From NCBI GenBank assembly GCA_963931865.1, contig OZ007514.1, positions 186,001 through 250,000 of the forward strand: a stretch of DNA of 64,000 bases, read 5' to 3'. This DNA is from Axinella damicornis (Eukaryota > Porifera > Demospongiae > Axinellida > Axinellidae). The position numbers and the translations under genes are program-made. The notes under the pieces are model-generated. The model was not told the origin of the DNA. It did no database searches and saw nothing but the letters and a program-made list of their open reading frames with translations. Of this stretch, positions 13,001 to 23,166 are shown piece after piece. The first letter of the stretch is position 1; every line of letters begins with the position of its first letter.

Positions 13001-13978
13001 TCACAGCCGGGGATGTGCAGTCAGAGTGGGGGAACTGCCATGGGGACAGCTGCATGTCCTCACAGCCGGGGATGTGCAGTCACTGGCTAATGTCTCATGT
13101 GATGCTAATTCCTAAGTCATGCTATGCGTAGGTAGGCACATATAGCTGCAGCAGCATGCAGGATGGTGTAATCACAGATGGTTGTAAGTGTCTTGGCTTC
13201 CTGAAGGGGTACCTGTAAGGCTTATAATTTGCCGAGGAAGGGAGATTTTAGATTTTGCAACTGGAGCCTTCCAAGAACCACATATATGGTGGTGCCTCAT
13301 TTGTACTGCTGTCCTTTACAATTACAGTATGTAACTCAGACAAATGACATGCATGTGAAGCAATAGATTGGATGACTGAAGTACGTGTTGTGTTATCTGC
13401 TAGCCTCTTCCCCCGCTTTCCGTCACTTAGTTCAATTTAGTTGATACCTTGCGAAGATGCACCTGAGTAACAATATTTCAGCACTGTGCTGTTGATTGCA
13501 CAGTGCATTAAATTTAGCACCTAGCAGGGTGCCACCCCTAGCCGTGCCAGTCTACTGAGGACACTGTATTCTGCTATTATTCGACGATAGGTTTTATTAT
13601 TAACTAGCCTCGTTCACATGGCAAACCACAAGAGAGAGATCAAAGTATAATTATGAAGAATGCCCATACCCCATACCTTGGTATGTACATACTACATACA
13701 TGCATGCATGCTTATAGGAGTGGTTTGAGCCACACCTTGCCATCTGCACAATGCCATGCATGAGGATTAAAGTCAAACCACATGGGACCTACTTGTGGTA
13801 GCAGGTTCCGTAATGGACACTTGAGACTGATGTGTGGTTTACCTCTTATGTGGTACAGGGGTTTGGAGTGGCTGCAAAGACTACACAAGAGTGCAGGCAT
13901 GCGGATGCCACCGCTGTGGTCGCCTTCCACCAAGCTGATATTGGGGAGTACCTCAGGTCTGAAGATACTCTCACATAG
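7012..13978 (+). CDS. NIP7: 60S ribosome subunit biogenesis protein NIP7, five exons
   Basis: Exons 7012-7067, 7179-7265, 8557-8695, 10017-10157 and 13859-13978 join with consistent phases to a 180-residue protein, the usual NIP7 length. Diagnostic stretches: [16 protein letters not shown] at the start, [74 protein letters not shown] and [17 protein letters not shown] at the end. NIP7 has an N-terminal alpha/beta domain and a C-terminal PUA RNA-binding domain and acts in nucleolar pre-rRNA processing and 60S assembly. The start is fixed by the conserved MRPLT opening. Introns are long and repeat-rich: about 1.3 kb before exon 3, 1.3 kb before exon 4 and 3.7 kb before exon 5, holding two minisatellites and several foldback elements. 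Every exon-intron join is GT-AG. Confidence 0.95.
7984..8147. mobile_element. Foldback MITE with roughly 70-bp arms (NIP7 intron 2)
   Basis: The left arm ATACCACTTTGCCGTGCATT... is matched inverted by ...AATGCACGGCAAAGTGGTAT, with further pairing through GTGCACTCGGGCAATCTAG and GTTAACGGTC. The whole 164 bases can form one long imperfect hairpin with a loop near 8065-8075. The size and shape fit a non-autonomous MITE. No clear target duplication was found. Confidence 0.7.
8181..8234. mobile_element. Diverged copy of the short palindromic GAGCGCATGATGACATCAT MITE
   Basis: GAGAGCGCATGATGACATCA is followed by its inverted partner TGATGTCATCAGGCGTTCTT. It is related to the better-preserved copy at 55211-55271. 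Confidence 0.65.
9237..9515. repeat. Imperfect tandem repeat (CGATTGCGTCCGCTTCAACTG-like)
   Basis: Degenerate units of roughly 28-36 bases carrying GATTGCGTCCGCTTC and CTGCTGCTCCC recur through this NIP7 intron 3 segment. Open frames across it are low-complexity shadows. Confidence 0.6.
11376..11836. repeat. 46-bp minisatellite, ten copies (NIP7 intron 4)
   Basis: The unit begins GGTACCGTCAGATGGGAGTG and recurs every 46 bases ten times. Copies are almost identical; the first two differ from later ones by one base (CCCGTGG versus CCCATGG). Such uniformity points to recent expansion. Confidence 0.95.
12245..12651. mobile_element. Possible small DNA element with TACCCCGTGCGCA inverted ends
   Basis: TACCCCGTGCGCA near 12246 is matched inverted by TGCGCACGGGGTA near 12640-12651. 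The ends are only about 13 bases long, the interior is not recognised and no target duplication is evident. Confidence 0.35.
12798..13084. repeat. Approximately 50-60-bp minisatellite (NIP7 intron 4)
   Basis: Units starting GGATGTGCAGTCAGAGTGGG and ending in an ACAGCTG-containing stretch repeat five to six times with length variation. The overlapping open frames are by-products of the repeat. Confidence 0.85.
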
Positions 13979-15810
13979 CGACATCAGATACGTTTGGTCT
14001 TCTTGTCCAATTTGTTGTAAGTTTGTTACTGTCAAATCACTGTTTTGTTATACACATGGCAAATTGCTCCTGCTAGTGTGTAATGAGTATCCTTTCTTGA
14101 AGTGAAATCTGAACCTTAATGATATTCATAGCTCAGTCAATCAAGGTGGATGCACTGAGTACGTAATATTACACATGCTGAACATTTATATAGGTTAGGA
14201 ACAGCCATTTATTAATCCTTTGTCTTTGCATGAGGCTTCTGAAACAAGGTGCGTTGTGACTGAACCTGCAAGGCAGAGAGAGACCCACACAGAACAGCCA
14301 GACGGTCTGTAGTGCATACTTGACACTATGATGTCATACGCTATTTATTCCTATAATTATAGGCTGAAATTGTGGCCGTTATATAAATTTGAGCAAGTCC
14401 ATCTGTGGTGACGTCATGCTGCCGAGGACTACGGTAGCGTAGTCGAAGCTCAGTCCACTTTGCTAGCTAGGTGCATTCTGGTTTGAATTGAAGAACCTTC
14501 GTATGATCACCTCGAGACACCCTTTGAAATATCACAGTTACTAGAGCCTGAAGTGACAAACTACACTACCCTATCTGGTGGTAGAGCAGGACCTAATAAC
14601 ACATTAACACACGATGTACACACTATGCAATCTACATTCACGAACAATTGGAGCTTGCATTGCTGTGTACAACAAAGCTCAAAGAAGTTCCCTCTGAGGT
14701 ACGAGGAATGTACTTGCAGAATGTACTTGCAGAACAGTTTCACAGTCGTTGAATCAGATTCTAGACTTGGTGACATGATCATGACCGGTGTTGCATCCAG
14801 TGGAGTGTGGAGGACGACAACAGGTGACTGAGCATTCTCACGTCAGATAAACTGCTCACACTAGATTGCACCTGTTGAGCATACCCATGCATTACGTTGC
14901 TGGCTTCCTCCACATCTATTTGTAAAGCTGTAGTGTACAACAAAGAGCTGGGGTGGACTCCTGTGAGAACAAGGTGCCGGTGTACAACAAAGAGCTGGGG
15001 TGGAGCCTGTGAGAACAAGGTGCCGGTGTACAACAAAGAGCTGGGGTGGAGCCTGTGAGAACAAGGCGCCGGTGTAGAGCAAACAGGCTCAGTTGAGGAC
15101 ACACTTTGAAGGCTTCCATGCATGCTGGAATGTATGACTGTGGTGCTGTGTACATGTGTATACCGCATGTGTTTGTAACCTTGTAGTTAAAGCACTTGAG
15201 CGTGCAGCAAATGTAATAGAGGGGTAACGGCTGCCAAATACTTCACCACATGCATATGCAGCCTGGGACTGTGCACATACATAGCAGCATATGCATATGA
15301 AGGCACTGTAGACGTCACATGCACATGGTGGCATGTGGCTATAGGTTCATGGCATAGCAGTTGCCAGCTAGCAGCATAACACTTGATCAATCATAACAAT
15401 ATTTTTTTCATTCGTTGTCCTTATACCTAACCCCATGAGGGGAAAGCGTTGCTATGGCAATATGCAAAGGCTGCCAAATACATTTATTTGTGCTGTTGCA
15501 CCTTTCATGCGTAACAAACAGTCTCGCAATTATACTCGCAGGGTGGACTGGTGTTTGTTTAAAGTGAGAAACATTCTTTAGCAGTGACATGTACAAAACC
15601 ATAAGCCAACACTGCAACTCAGTGGGACACATTATACACACACCCACATGTATAAGTGATCTAGTCTGCTCACCTTACTACAGCTATGTATGTGGATGAT
15701 GATTGGCGTAGGAAAGGGATGGAAAACACCCAAAACATGAAGAGGACAAAATCCTTCAAGTCAACACTCACGACACCATTCAAACATGACATGATAGTTT
15801 ATTGATACTT
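13979..15810. other. Intergenic region with a three-copy tandem repeat
   Basis: Between the 3' ends of NIP7 and the first seven-transmembrane gene. The only structure seen is a 44-47-base direct repeat (TGTACAACAAAGAGCTGGGG...) in about three copies at 14935-15075. No coding exon was recognised. Confidence 0.5.
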
Positions 15811-17235
15811 TCAAAAGAATGTCTTGTCTTCGGTCGCACTGAACGATACGACCAGTGGGGAGGGTGATACAGGGACATTTCCGTTAATTTTATCTTGTCT
15901 TTGCGGTAATGGAGTTCCTTGTAGTGAGCATTCGCTTCGTGACTCGTCAGACGATACTGAAAATTGCGCTGCTATCTTTGTTTTCGGAAGGATTAGTGGA
16001 CTTGGCCGTACTTCGACGGTAGTGCTGTCCATCACATCAGGAGAACTCTTTCTGGATGCAACTTTTCGGAGCCCACAGCAATTCCCCATGCAACCCATCA
16101 TGAACTGAACAACAGGCTTGTAGTCATTGATTGAGTATGTTAGCAGAACGGCTAAACCGAGTTCAAGGGTGAACACAACATACCTAATTGTAAGCCACAC
16201 AGCGGGGTACTGAGTACTCCCCGGCATGCAGTCTCGGAACAGACTGAGACACACCAGAACCAAGTTCACAAGTGTCACCAGAGAATAGAGTATCCCTAGT
16301 GTTGCAGTCACATAAGTGATCCGCGTTATTTTACGGATTGCTCTTACATGCTTCTCCCGAAGCATCTGTTTAAGCTTCATCGTGGTACGACTTCTCTGTT
16401 TGCCATCTTTTCCTCTATTCTGAAACTTTGACTTTTCAATCAAATCATGCCGGCTCATTGATGGTGAATCTCGGCATACTGAGGAACTCTTTATTGCTGA
16501 CTTCTTTACTGATCTCAGGAGCCTCCAGCCAGCAAACAGGAACGCAAAACAGATTAGAAAACCTCCCACTGAAAAGAAAGCTTCACAAGATATTAAGAGA
16601 GCTATGACTATTACTGGAGTTGAGAAGGGAACTGCACCAACAACCTCAAAAACAATAGCAACCACATAGTGCGTGAAGCAGAGCGGGATGAGAAACTTCA
16701 GTCGCTGGACCCATGACCTCCCCAAATGTATTTTAGCACTCATCCACAGCGTGATGAAGACAAGGGTGTAGCTGGCAGTGAGACTCGGAAATGCAAGTGC
16801 TCCGATAAAACGAGAAACAATGGTGCAGGCTACGTGTTTGCAAAAGAGCGGCGTGGGCCACTGCCCCCAGGGGTCTAGCAGCAAGAATATCACTCGAGAG
16901 AACCCGAGGGTAGCTAGGGCGATGTCGATTGCAAGCCATGTTCTGGCCTTGAACCTCTGGGCCAGGTGGCGTTTGACCAGCAGCAAGACGCTAGCGACTC
17001 CCAGGGCCAGAAACAGCAGCACGAACAGGAGGATCATCACAAAAAAGAAACCATACCAGACGTCAGTCCTCGGCTCCCAGTTTGAACCGTTGCTCGGAAC
17101 AACGAGAGAGAAGATGTCGTACACAGACTTGTTTTGCAACCTCTCCACGCAGTCAGCACCATCGGTCATATTCGGCAGGCCAAAGTTTGCACTTCCAGAA
17201 GTACCGAAGTTTGCACTTCCAGAAAAACCCTCCAT
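15811..17235 (-). CDS. Seven-transmembrane protein, PRRT3/PRRT4-like, intronless
   Basis: A complete 474-residue frame with no introns. The N-terminus is short and carries a duplicated GSANFG motif and candidate N-glycosylation sites (NMTD, NKSV, NGSN). Seven hydrophobic segments follow, the first at about residues 60-87 (FFFVMILLFVLLFLALGV), with a FSRVIFLLLDPWG motif at the end of the second. A basic intracellular loop lies before the sixth segment and a serine-rich tail after the seventh. The DPWG/DPYG signature after TM2 resembles the 7TM part of vertebrate proline-rich transmembrane proteins PRRT3 and PRRT4; it lacks the DRY and NPxxY motifs of rhodopsin-type receptors. Ligand and coupling are unknown. 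It is a paralogue of the plus-strand gene at 21492 in head-to-head orientation. The first Met is used; a later in-frame Met (residue 23) is possible. Confidence 0.7.
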   Translation of the reverse strand: MEGFSGSANFGTSGSANFGLPNMTDGADCVERLQNKSVYDIFSLVVPSNGSNWEPRTDVWYGFFFVMILLFVLLFLALGVASVLLLVKRHLAQRFKARTWLAIDIALATLGFSRVIFLLLDPWGQWPTPLFCKHVACTIVSRFIGALAFPSLTASYTLVFITLWMSAKIHLGRSWVQRLKFLIPLCFTHYVVAIVFEVVGAVPFSTPVIVIALLISCEAFFSVGGFLICFAFLFAGWRLLRSVKKSAIKSSSVCRDSPSMSRHDLIEKSKFQNRGKDGKQRSRTTMKLKQMLREKHVRAIRKITRITYVTATLGILYSLVTLVNLVLVCLSLFRDCMPGSTQYPAVWLTIRYVVFTLELGLAVLLTYSINDYKPVVQFMMGCMGNCCGLRKVASRKSSPDVMDSTTVEVRPSPLILPKTKIAAQFSVSSDESRSECSLQGTPLPQRQDKINGNVPVSPSPLVVSFSATEDKTFF

Positions 17236-18231
17236 CTCCGCCTAAATACGATGCTAACTACCCTCGATTTAGGATCCTCCACGCCCAAACATAAAACAAA
17301 ACCATTTCCTTGTACGTCACGTCCGGTCAGCTGATAGCGTAGCTGCGCTGCATAATATGCATGCATGCACTAGCAGGCAGCCCCACCCATTTTCCCGATT
17401 TGTCTTTGAACGCCAGCCAGTATATACTGTTGGGTCTGGACTCTGGAGGCCCCCCCAGACCGTGTATGGTAAGAGTAAAATTGGTTCCCTTGGACCACTG
17501 TCCATCTATAGCACCACAGATGACCTGAGAATTGGATTTGAGGGTTTGGTAACGCCGCGGGAGGCTAAGGCTATACTGCTACTGTATAGCCTATGGTTCT
17601 CCTTATAACATAGCCAACCCTCAGGACTAATTTGCACAATCGTGGCATGCATAACTCAAATTGTACCACATTCATATAGCCAGAATAGCCTCATGTGCGT
17701 GAACTCCCAGGTGAGGGAGGGAAGGTACAGTAACTGCCACTTAACCATTTCAATTAACCAAGAAGCTATCAAAAGGATGTAGGGTAATTTTAACAACATA
17801 ATGCACTGTATAGTAATCCATGGTGGGCAAAGTTTTAGCGGTGTCTCGATCTGTAGTGCAGTTTAGCTGCCTTTTTATTTATTAGTGAGGCAATTATATA
17901 TGAGCCAGAGTCGGTAATACAAGTTACCTATGCAGTTTTGCTATATATATGTTTGATACCTGATCATCGTTTGGCTAGGTAGCCACACCCTACCAGCATA
18001 GAAGATTCTGCCAGAACCATTTCCATGCAAACATGCTTGTACATGTCTGGCAGTGCAATTCTTATTAGCACACTCAGAACTATACCCATAAATTTAATCA
18101 CATTATGATTTTTCACCATTTTTGTACAACTTGCCAAATGTTTTGCACCATTCATTCGATCTATCAAACGATAGAGGATAGCTACAGTTGACCATCTTCA
18201 GGCGAAGTGACGATGTCTAGTAAAGTTTGAA

Positions 18232-18304
18232 ATCCATAATTGGTACTACCAGCTCCTACCTTGAGGCTTAAATAAGGTAGGAGCTGGTAGTACCAATTAT
18301 GGAT
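18232..18304. repeat. Perfect 31-bp inverted repeat (hairpin)
   Basis: The arm ATCCATAATTGGTACTACCA... (31 bases) recurs as an exact inverted copy after an 11-base spacer. It would form a very stable hairpin; probably a MITE remnant. Confidence 0.9.
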
Positions 18305-18495
18305 GACACGGTCCCTAACTACAGTCAACCCCATGACACACTTGCCATGAGATCAACTGGTCACATGCCAGAGTCAGTACTGACGCCGTCGCCATGCAAC
18401 CCTTTCCTCCAAGCAACGTTACCTGGGGAGTTAGCACATCCATAAACAGCCTCTCCCCCTGTCTATGACCTGCTGAACATTCACACTGTACAGCC

Positions 18496-18645
18496 ATCAA
18501 CCGGCTGAGCCATCAACCGGCTGAGCCATCCCCGGCTGAGCCCTCCCCGGCTGAGCCACCCCTGGCTGAGCCATCCCCGGCTGAGCCATCCCCAGCTGAG
18601 CCCTCCCCGGCTGAGCCCTCCCCGGCTGAGCCATCCCCGCCCCCC
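18496..18645. repeat. 15-bp minisatellite GAGCCATCCCCGGCT
   Basis: About ten units of 13-15 bases, varying between GAGCCATCC and GAGCCCTCC. Confidence 0.85.
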
Positions 18646-19376
18646 TTAATTATTCCTCTTGTTTGTATCCTTAATTTCCGCAATAAATCTATCACCCTCA
18701 TTATTTTTGTCACACCTGTATTTTTCCTCACCTTTTTCTTTTACCCCACCCCTTTTCATTGCGGTATTTACTCTTGTGGCTACATTGCCTGCCTGTATTG
18801 TTCACTGATGAGGGGCACTGTATAGTCTACCTATATAACACAGTACGTATATACTGGGCCCTCTCAACTTTACTATAGTATATTTTATCTTTGAGACCCT
18901 ATAGCTCTCCTTTCTGCACTAGTACTTCAAACCCAGATAGCTCTAGCTCTACAGCTATTTGCAGTGCAATACGAGCTCCTGCTTCCGTTTCTTCCCTGCA
19001 TGCATCGACAAAATTACTTGAATTAACTTCCAAGTTCCAACCTGCATTTCATGTCAATCAAAAGTTTTGTGTCATGGCAAGCCATACATTCATAATTATG
19101 CTGACGATATAGATATTATATTACACTGTATGTGAACCCATGCACTTGTCCTGCAAGCTGTGGTTCCCCCCATGCATGTATGCTGCAGGATCTCCACCAA
19201 CCATGACCACTTGAAAGTAATGCTAGCTACATGGCTTTTCTCCAGGAAACATCAGCCAACAATTCCAGCCATGGCCAATGAACATGCACTCGGTCCAGGG
19301 CTGAAGTACAATATACATTGGGGGAAATAAAAGTAACCATGCATAATTTTACAAAGCTGTATCAGCTATCAATTAA

Positions 19377-19973
19377 TTAACCCTTCAAGCCCCATTGACG
19401 TCTATAGATGTCATTTAGACCCTATGCACTTGTAGGGCTTCTCGTCAGTCCAAAAAGGCTTCAGAGGGCCTAGGGACAACTTTGAAGGACGAACTCAAAA
19501 ATTTGGTCAGATTTCGGCGCGCACCCCCCACTAAATGTACTAGCGGGGGGTATCAAAAGGGGGGGGGCGGCAGCCCCCCCCCCCCCTTTGCCTGTCGTGG
19601 GCGTTTTTTGATTTTAATGAGACCCTAGGATTTTCGATTCTAATGATATTCATAGACCCCACCCAGGGCCTCAAGAAAACATGCAAATTGGTGGTGTAAG
19701 ATTTGCCATCAGTCAGAGCTGGTCCAAGTTTAGGGAAATGCTGGGCGAAAATCCGGCTGACATCCACCTTTGACCTCCGATTGCCGGGCTTGTGGGGGTC
19801 ATGAATATCATTAACGGTATTGCCAGAGGGGTCTGTCCATGTGTGCGGGCCCCACCAAGTTTGGCCGCTGAGGAGCGAATGCTGCGGGAGAGGAGTGCCT
19901 ACGAAAGTGGTGTGCGCTGAATGCATGAAAATGTGTTGTCTTGGTGGGAAGAGTTCGGTGGTTAAAGGGTTAA
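19377..19973. mobile_element. piggyBac-like non-autonomous element with TTAA duplication
   Basis: TTAA (19377-19380) is followed by CCCTTCAAGCCCC; the far end is the inverted match GGTGGTTAAAGGG followed by TTAA (19970-19973). TTAA target duplication plus CCC-starting inverted ends is the piggyBac superfamily hallmark. The 589-base interior holds a long C/G homopolymer and a 150-codon minus-strand frame with no transposase similarity that I recognise, so it is likely a MITE-like deletion derivative. Confidence 0.6.
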
Positions 19974-20319
19974 TATGTGCATGGAGGATCAATGGATCTC
20001 ATTAAAAATCGGCAAACCATCCCAAAGTGGCACACAGTGCAAGTCTAGGCTGTTTTGAGGGCCCATTCTCATCAACTATGAATCTCATTAAGAGTAGGGA
20101 ACTGAGAAACGTCAACCCTAGGTCCCATTGTTTTAAGCACCGTTTTTAGTAGAGCAAGTTTTTCAAGCTTAGTTCAAGAAACTCAATTAAGAGATGACAC
20201 AACAGTCTTGCATGACTTTGACTTTGACACCTGTGACATAAATTTTTCTTGTTAGTCATGACATCCTAGCTCGCTGTGTCTTTCTAGTTATTCTGAGCGC
20301 TATAGCTCTTTTCTTTGAG

Positions 20320-20420
20320 TGACTTGTGGCCAATTGCAAGCGGTCAAAACATTTGACTGTGGACCAAAAGTCCCTGGTTCGAATCCCACCTGTTGCTTCA
20401 CTGGTGAAGTGCTTTCTTTA
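20320..20420 (+). repeat. tRNA-like fragment (possible SINE head)
   Basis: GGTTCGAATCC at about 20372 matches the pol III B-box consensus, with a loose A-box-like GTGGCCAATTG about 45 bases upstream. The T-stem does not pair properly, so it is not a functional tRNA; a degenerate tRNA-derived SINE is more likely. Confidence 0.3.
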
Positions 20421-20460
20421 CCCCTCCTCCCCTTGGGAGATCAGCCATTGGCCGAAAGGG

Positions 20461-20978
20461 CAGTGGCGTAGCCACACCCGGGCCTGCCCGGGCACGGGCC
20501 CGGGCAACTCGGTTCTGGGCCCGGGCAATAAACATTCCGAAAGGTTAATATATATTATTATTACATGAGCACATGGCATGCTGTCTGTGTAACAACTGAC
20601 GGTATTCGAATGCAGCAAGAGTAACAGTGAGTCTGGTTCTGATGATAATCAGTCAGATGATGATCCAGTACTGAAAGAAACCTCGCGTCAGTTGTGAAGA
20701 GACATCCGGAGCGACTAGTCCCTGCGGTCCACCATCGACTACAGGTGCTCCAAACGGTTCAGCCCCTCCCCCTTCACCGGACAAAACGTCTCTCTGCAGC
20801 ATAGATCCTCGTACACATGGAACTTGAAGTGCAAAGCACGAAGGTGCCACGAGAGCCCATCCTGATAACTGAAAGTTAAGGCGAAAATTTTTTTCAGCGC
20901 TCCGCACCTCTATGCACTGCCTTCGGCAGCGTGCATAAACAGTGCCCTACCAATTCAATATTCCTGGCTACGCCACTG
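20461..20978. mobile_element. Non-autonomous hAT transposon with intact 8-bp target duplication
   Basis: The ends are exact inverted copies, CAGTGGCGTAGCCA at 20461 and TGGCTACGCCACTG ending at 20978. They are flanked by the identical 8-base duplication CGAAAGGG (20453-20460 and 20979-20986). Ends of the form CAGTGGCGTAGC and 8-bp duplications are typical of the hAT superfamily. The 518-base interior has no intact transposase. Confidence 0.88.
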
Positions 20979-21491
20979 CGAAAGGGCTTGGAGGTAAAAG
21001 TAAACATTTTATCTTCATGTGTGGCCAAGTGCTTTGTGCACCAATTATTTGTGCAACTAAATACAATCACATCCTTACCGAAGCTGCATGGTGTGGCTGT
21101 GCTGGATCTCTTTGCAAGTGAAGCAGCTAGCTTGCTTTGTGTCAGTAATTGGTAGTTTTTGGGGTAAATTTTGTCTCCACAAGCTACTAATATTAGCCTA
21201 TCATACATGCGCATGGCTATGAGTATAATATTGATGTCAGTATAGTTGAGTGCTTGTCGTTATATGAGACTACTGAGTAGCCTTGTATAGAAGTCTGTGA
21301 ATGTAGATAGCATAAATTTAACCAGGCTGCATAGAAGCCTTTACTTTATACACCGCGGCCTTTGCTGCTAACGTGTGCAAGAAACCTTCCAACACCCCAT
21401 TTCCGGACAAGTGTCTGGTAGCCCATTACTTATAGGCCTGAAGCTGTTTAGGCTGATCGCTAGCTTATAATTTAAACTACCGAAACTACAT

Positions 21492-23108
21492 TTGCAAACA
21501 AGAATGCCTGCGTCAAATGCTAGTACCTGCGAAATGTACAAGGCTGATATTACGGCTGATAGACTGCCGTGGCAAATACTCCGTTTCCTGACACCGTCGG
21601 ATACGGCAGACCGGGCTGTCTGGCAGGGTAGAGACGAAGCATGGGACCTGGCGTTTACAGTCTACATCAGCGTTTTCGGCTCCGTGTACCTCGCACTGGG
21701 ATTGACAGCGCTAGTTCTCCTTATCAAGAGGGATAGTATACGGATGCGCACCAAGACCTTCTTCACTGTCTACACAACCATCGCGATATTGGGATTCAGT
21801 AGAGGTCTATTCCACGTGCTGGATCCTTACGGGATACTCGGTTTCATCGAACATCGCTTCGAGCAGTGGATCATTGTATCCAGGTTTCTCGCCACATTCG
21901 GCTTCCCGAGCTTGGTTGCGAGCTACACGCTCCTCGTTCTTACGTTGCTGCGAATCACCGAGGTCAACCCGGGAAAACAGTGGTATCAGCACTGGAAGTT
22001 CGTGGTGCCAGTTGCCATCGTACCCTACGTTATATCCCTTGGAGCAGAGATCATTAGCCAAGTCGCCAACTACCCAGCGCTTATCGCTGTAATCGTGTGC
22101 GAAGGGGTTTTCACCATATGGGGAGTAACAATTTGCGTGACATTCCTCTTCGCTGGAGTGAGATTACTGCGCGAGGTGCGCAAAAGTCAAAGACGAACTC
22201 TTCGTCGATTTACGTCACTACCCGAGGGAAATGAAGTGGGCGCTGTGGAAGCTACAAGCGAAGAGTTTGTCAAGCAAGAATTCAAGCGTCATCATGCCCG
22301 TATAGGCAAGACCGTACGCAAGATCACCATCATCACGTATGGTACTGCAGTGCTTGGGATCGTCTATTCATTAGTGAGTGCCTCAACCACGGTAGTAGTA
22401 TGCTTGTTCATTTTCAGAGATTGCATCGGCTTCGACGGGAGCAGTGCAAGTGCAGTCGGCTGGTTCATTCTGCAAGCAGCAACTCGGAGCACAGAAATTC
22501 CTCTTGTAATAGTGATGCTTTACTCCATTACGGACGTGACCATTGTTGCTAATTTCTTGAAGAAAGTGTTCCTCTGCAGATTCTGTAGGCGGCAGCAGGA
22601 ATCAGTGGCGGCTAGTCCTCTGCAGTCTGGTAAACTTGTAGGTCTCCACTCAATGTCAACTATGAACATGATAAATTCACCAACGGTCAACAGTAACATG
22701 GTCAATTCACCCACGGTTACCAGTAATATTGACGCGGATGATAGCATCAGTGAAGTTGAAAACGGTGTGATGACTCAATCCCAGGTGACGGAACTCGACA
22801 GCAGAACTGACGGTGGACACTTGGGAGACCCACTGCCCCCATCCTCAAAGACATTCATGCTCAGTGTGCAAGGAGAGTCAGCAACATCAATTGAAAGTGC
22901 TGCCAGTGCTGTGCACACAGGTGTTGTTGACGTCAGCACACAAACTGTTCAGCAAATGGACAAAGCAGTGCAGACTGAGAGACCCAAACCAACCCCAAAG
23001 CCACGTAAATCACCAAGACACAGAAGACAAATAGAGGCGATACCACAGCACCTGATCCAGGCACCAGCTCCCTCTGACAGCCACCTCAGAAGAAAGCAAA
23101 CTGTCTAG
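21492..23108 (+). CDS. Seven-transmembrane protein, PRRT3/PRRT4-like, intronless
   Basis: A complete 538-residue frame. After a short N-terminus with an N-glycosylation candidate (NAST) come seven hydrophobic segments; the first is near residues 55-79 (VYISVFGSVYLALGLTALVL). FSRGLFHVLDPYG occurs at the end of TM2, matching FSRVIFLLLDPWG of the minus-strand paralogue. Shared blocks include FPSLVASYTL / FPSLTASYTL in TM3, FLFAGVRLLR / FLFAGWRLLR after TM5 and IVYSLV / ILYSLV in TM6. A long polar cytoplasmic tail (about residues 365-538) has a duplicated NSPTVNSNMV unit and a basic proline-rich end (PKPTPKPRKSPRHRR-like). The assignment rests on the DPYG signature and topology. The function is unknown; a signalling or trafficking membrane protein is the fair description. 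A Met five codons in is an alternative start. Confidence 0.7.
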   Translation: MQTRMPASNASTCEMYKADITADRLPWQILRFLTPSDTADRAVWQGRDEAWDLAFTVYISVFGSVYLALGLTALVLLIKRDSIRMRTKTFFTVYTTIAILGFSRGLFHVLDPYGILGFIEHRFEQWIIVSRFLATFGFPSLVASYTLLVLTLLRITEVNPGKQWYQHWKFVVPVAIVPYVISLGAEIISQVANYPALIAVIVCEGVFTIWGVTICVTFLFAGVRLLREVRKSQRRTLRRFTSLPEGNEVGAVEATSEEFVKQEFKRHHARIGKTVRKITIITYGTAVLGIVYSLVSASTTVVVCLFIFRDCIGFDGSSASAVGWFILQAATRSTEIPLVIVMLYSITDVTIVANFLKKVFLCRFCRRQQESVAASPLQSGKLVGLHSMSTMNMINSPTVNSNMVNSPTVTSNIDADDSISEVENGVMTQSQVTELDSRTDGGHLGDPLPPSSKTFMLSVQGESATSIESAASAVHTGVVDVSTQTVQQMDKAVQTERPKPTPKPRKSPRHRRQIEAIPQHLIQAPAPSDSHLRRKQTV

Positions 23109-23129
23109 TGATCACGTGCACAGATCATT

Positions 23130-23166
<37 letters not shown>

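Larger units (their letters stand above)
17236..21491. other. Transposon-rich spacer between divergent 7TM paralogues
   Basis: No gene was recognised here. Identified contents are listed separately: a 73-bp hairpin, a 15-bp minisatellite, a piggyBac-like element, a tRNA-like fragment and a hAT element. The promoters of both flanking 7TM genes should lie at the two ends. Confidence 0.55.

Noticed and set aside
19540..19992. 150-codon minus-strand frame inside the piggyBac-like element as a transposase
   Set aside because: No DDD/D-like spacing or recognised similarity, and it crosses a C/G homopolymer and the element border.
20320..20400. tRNA gene
   Set aside because: A B-box-like GGTTCGAATCC is present but the T-stem and acceptor stem do not pair; treated as tRNA-derived debris.
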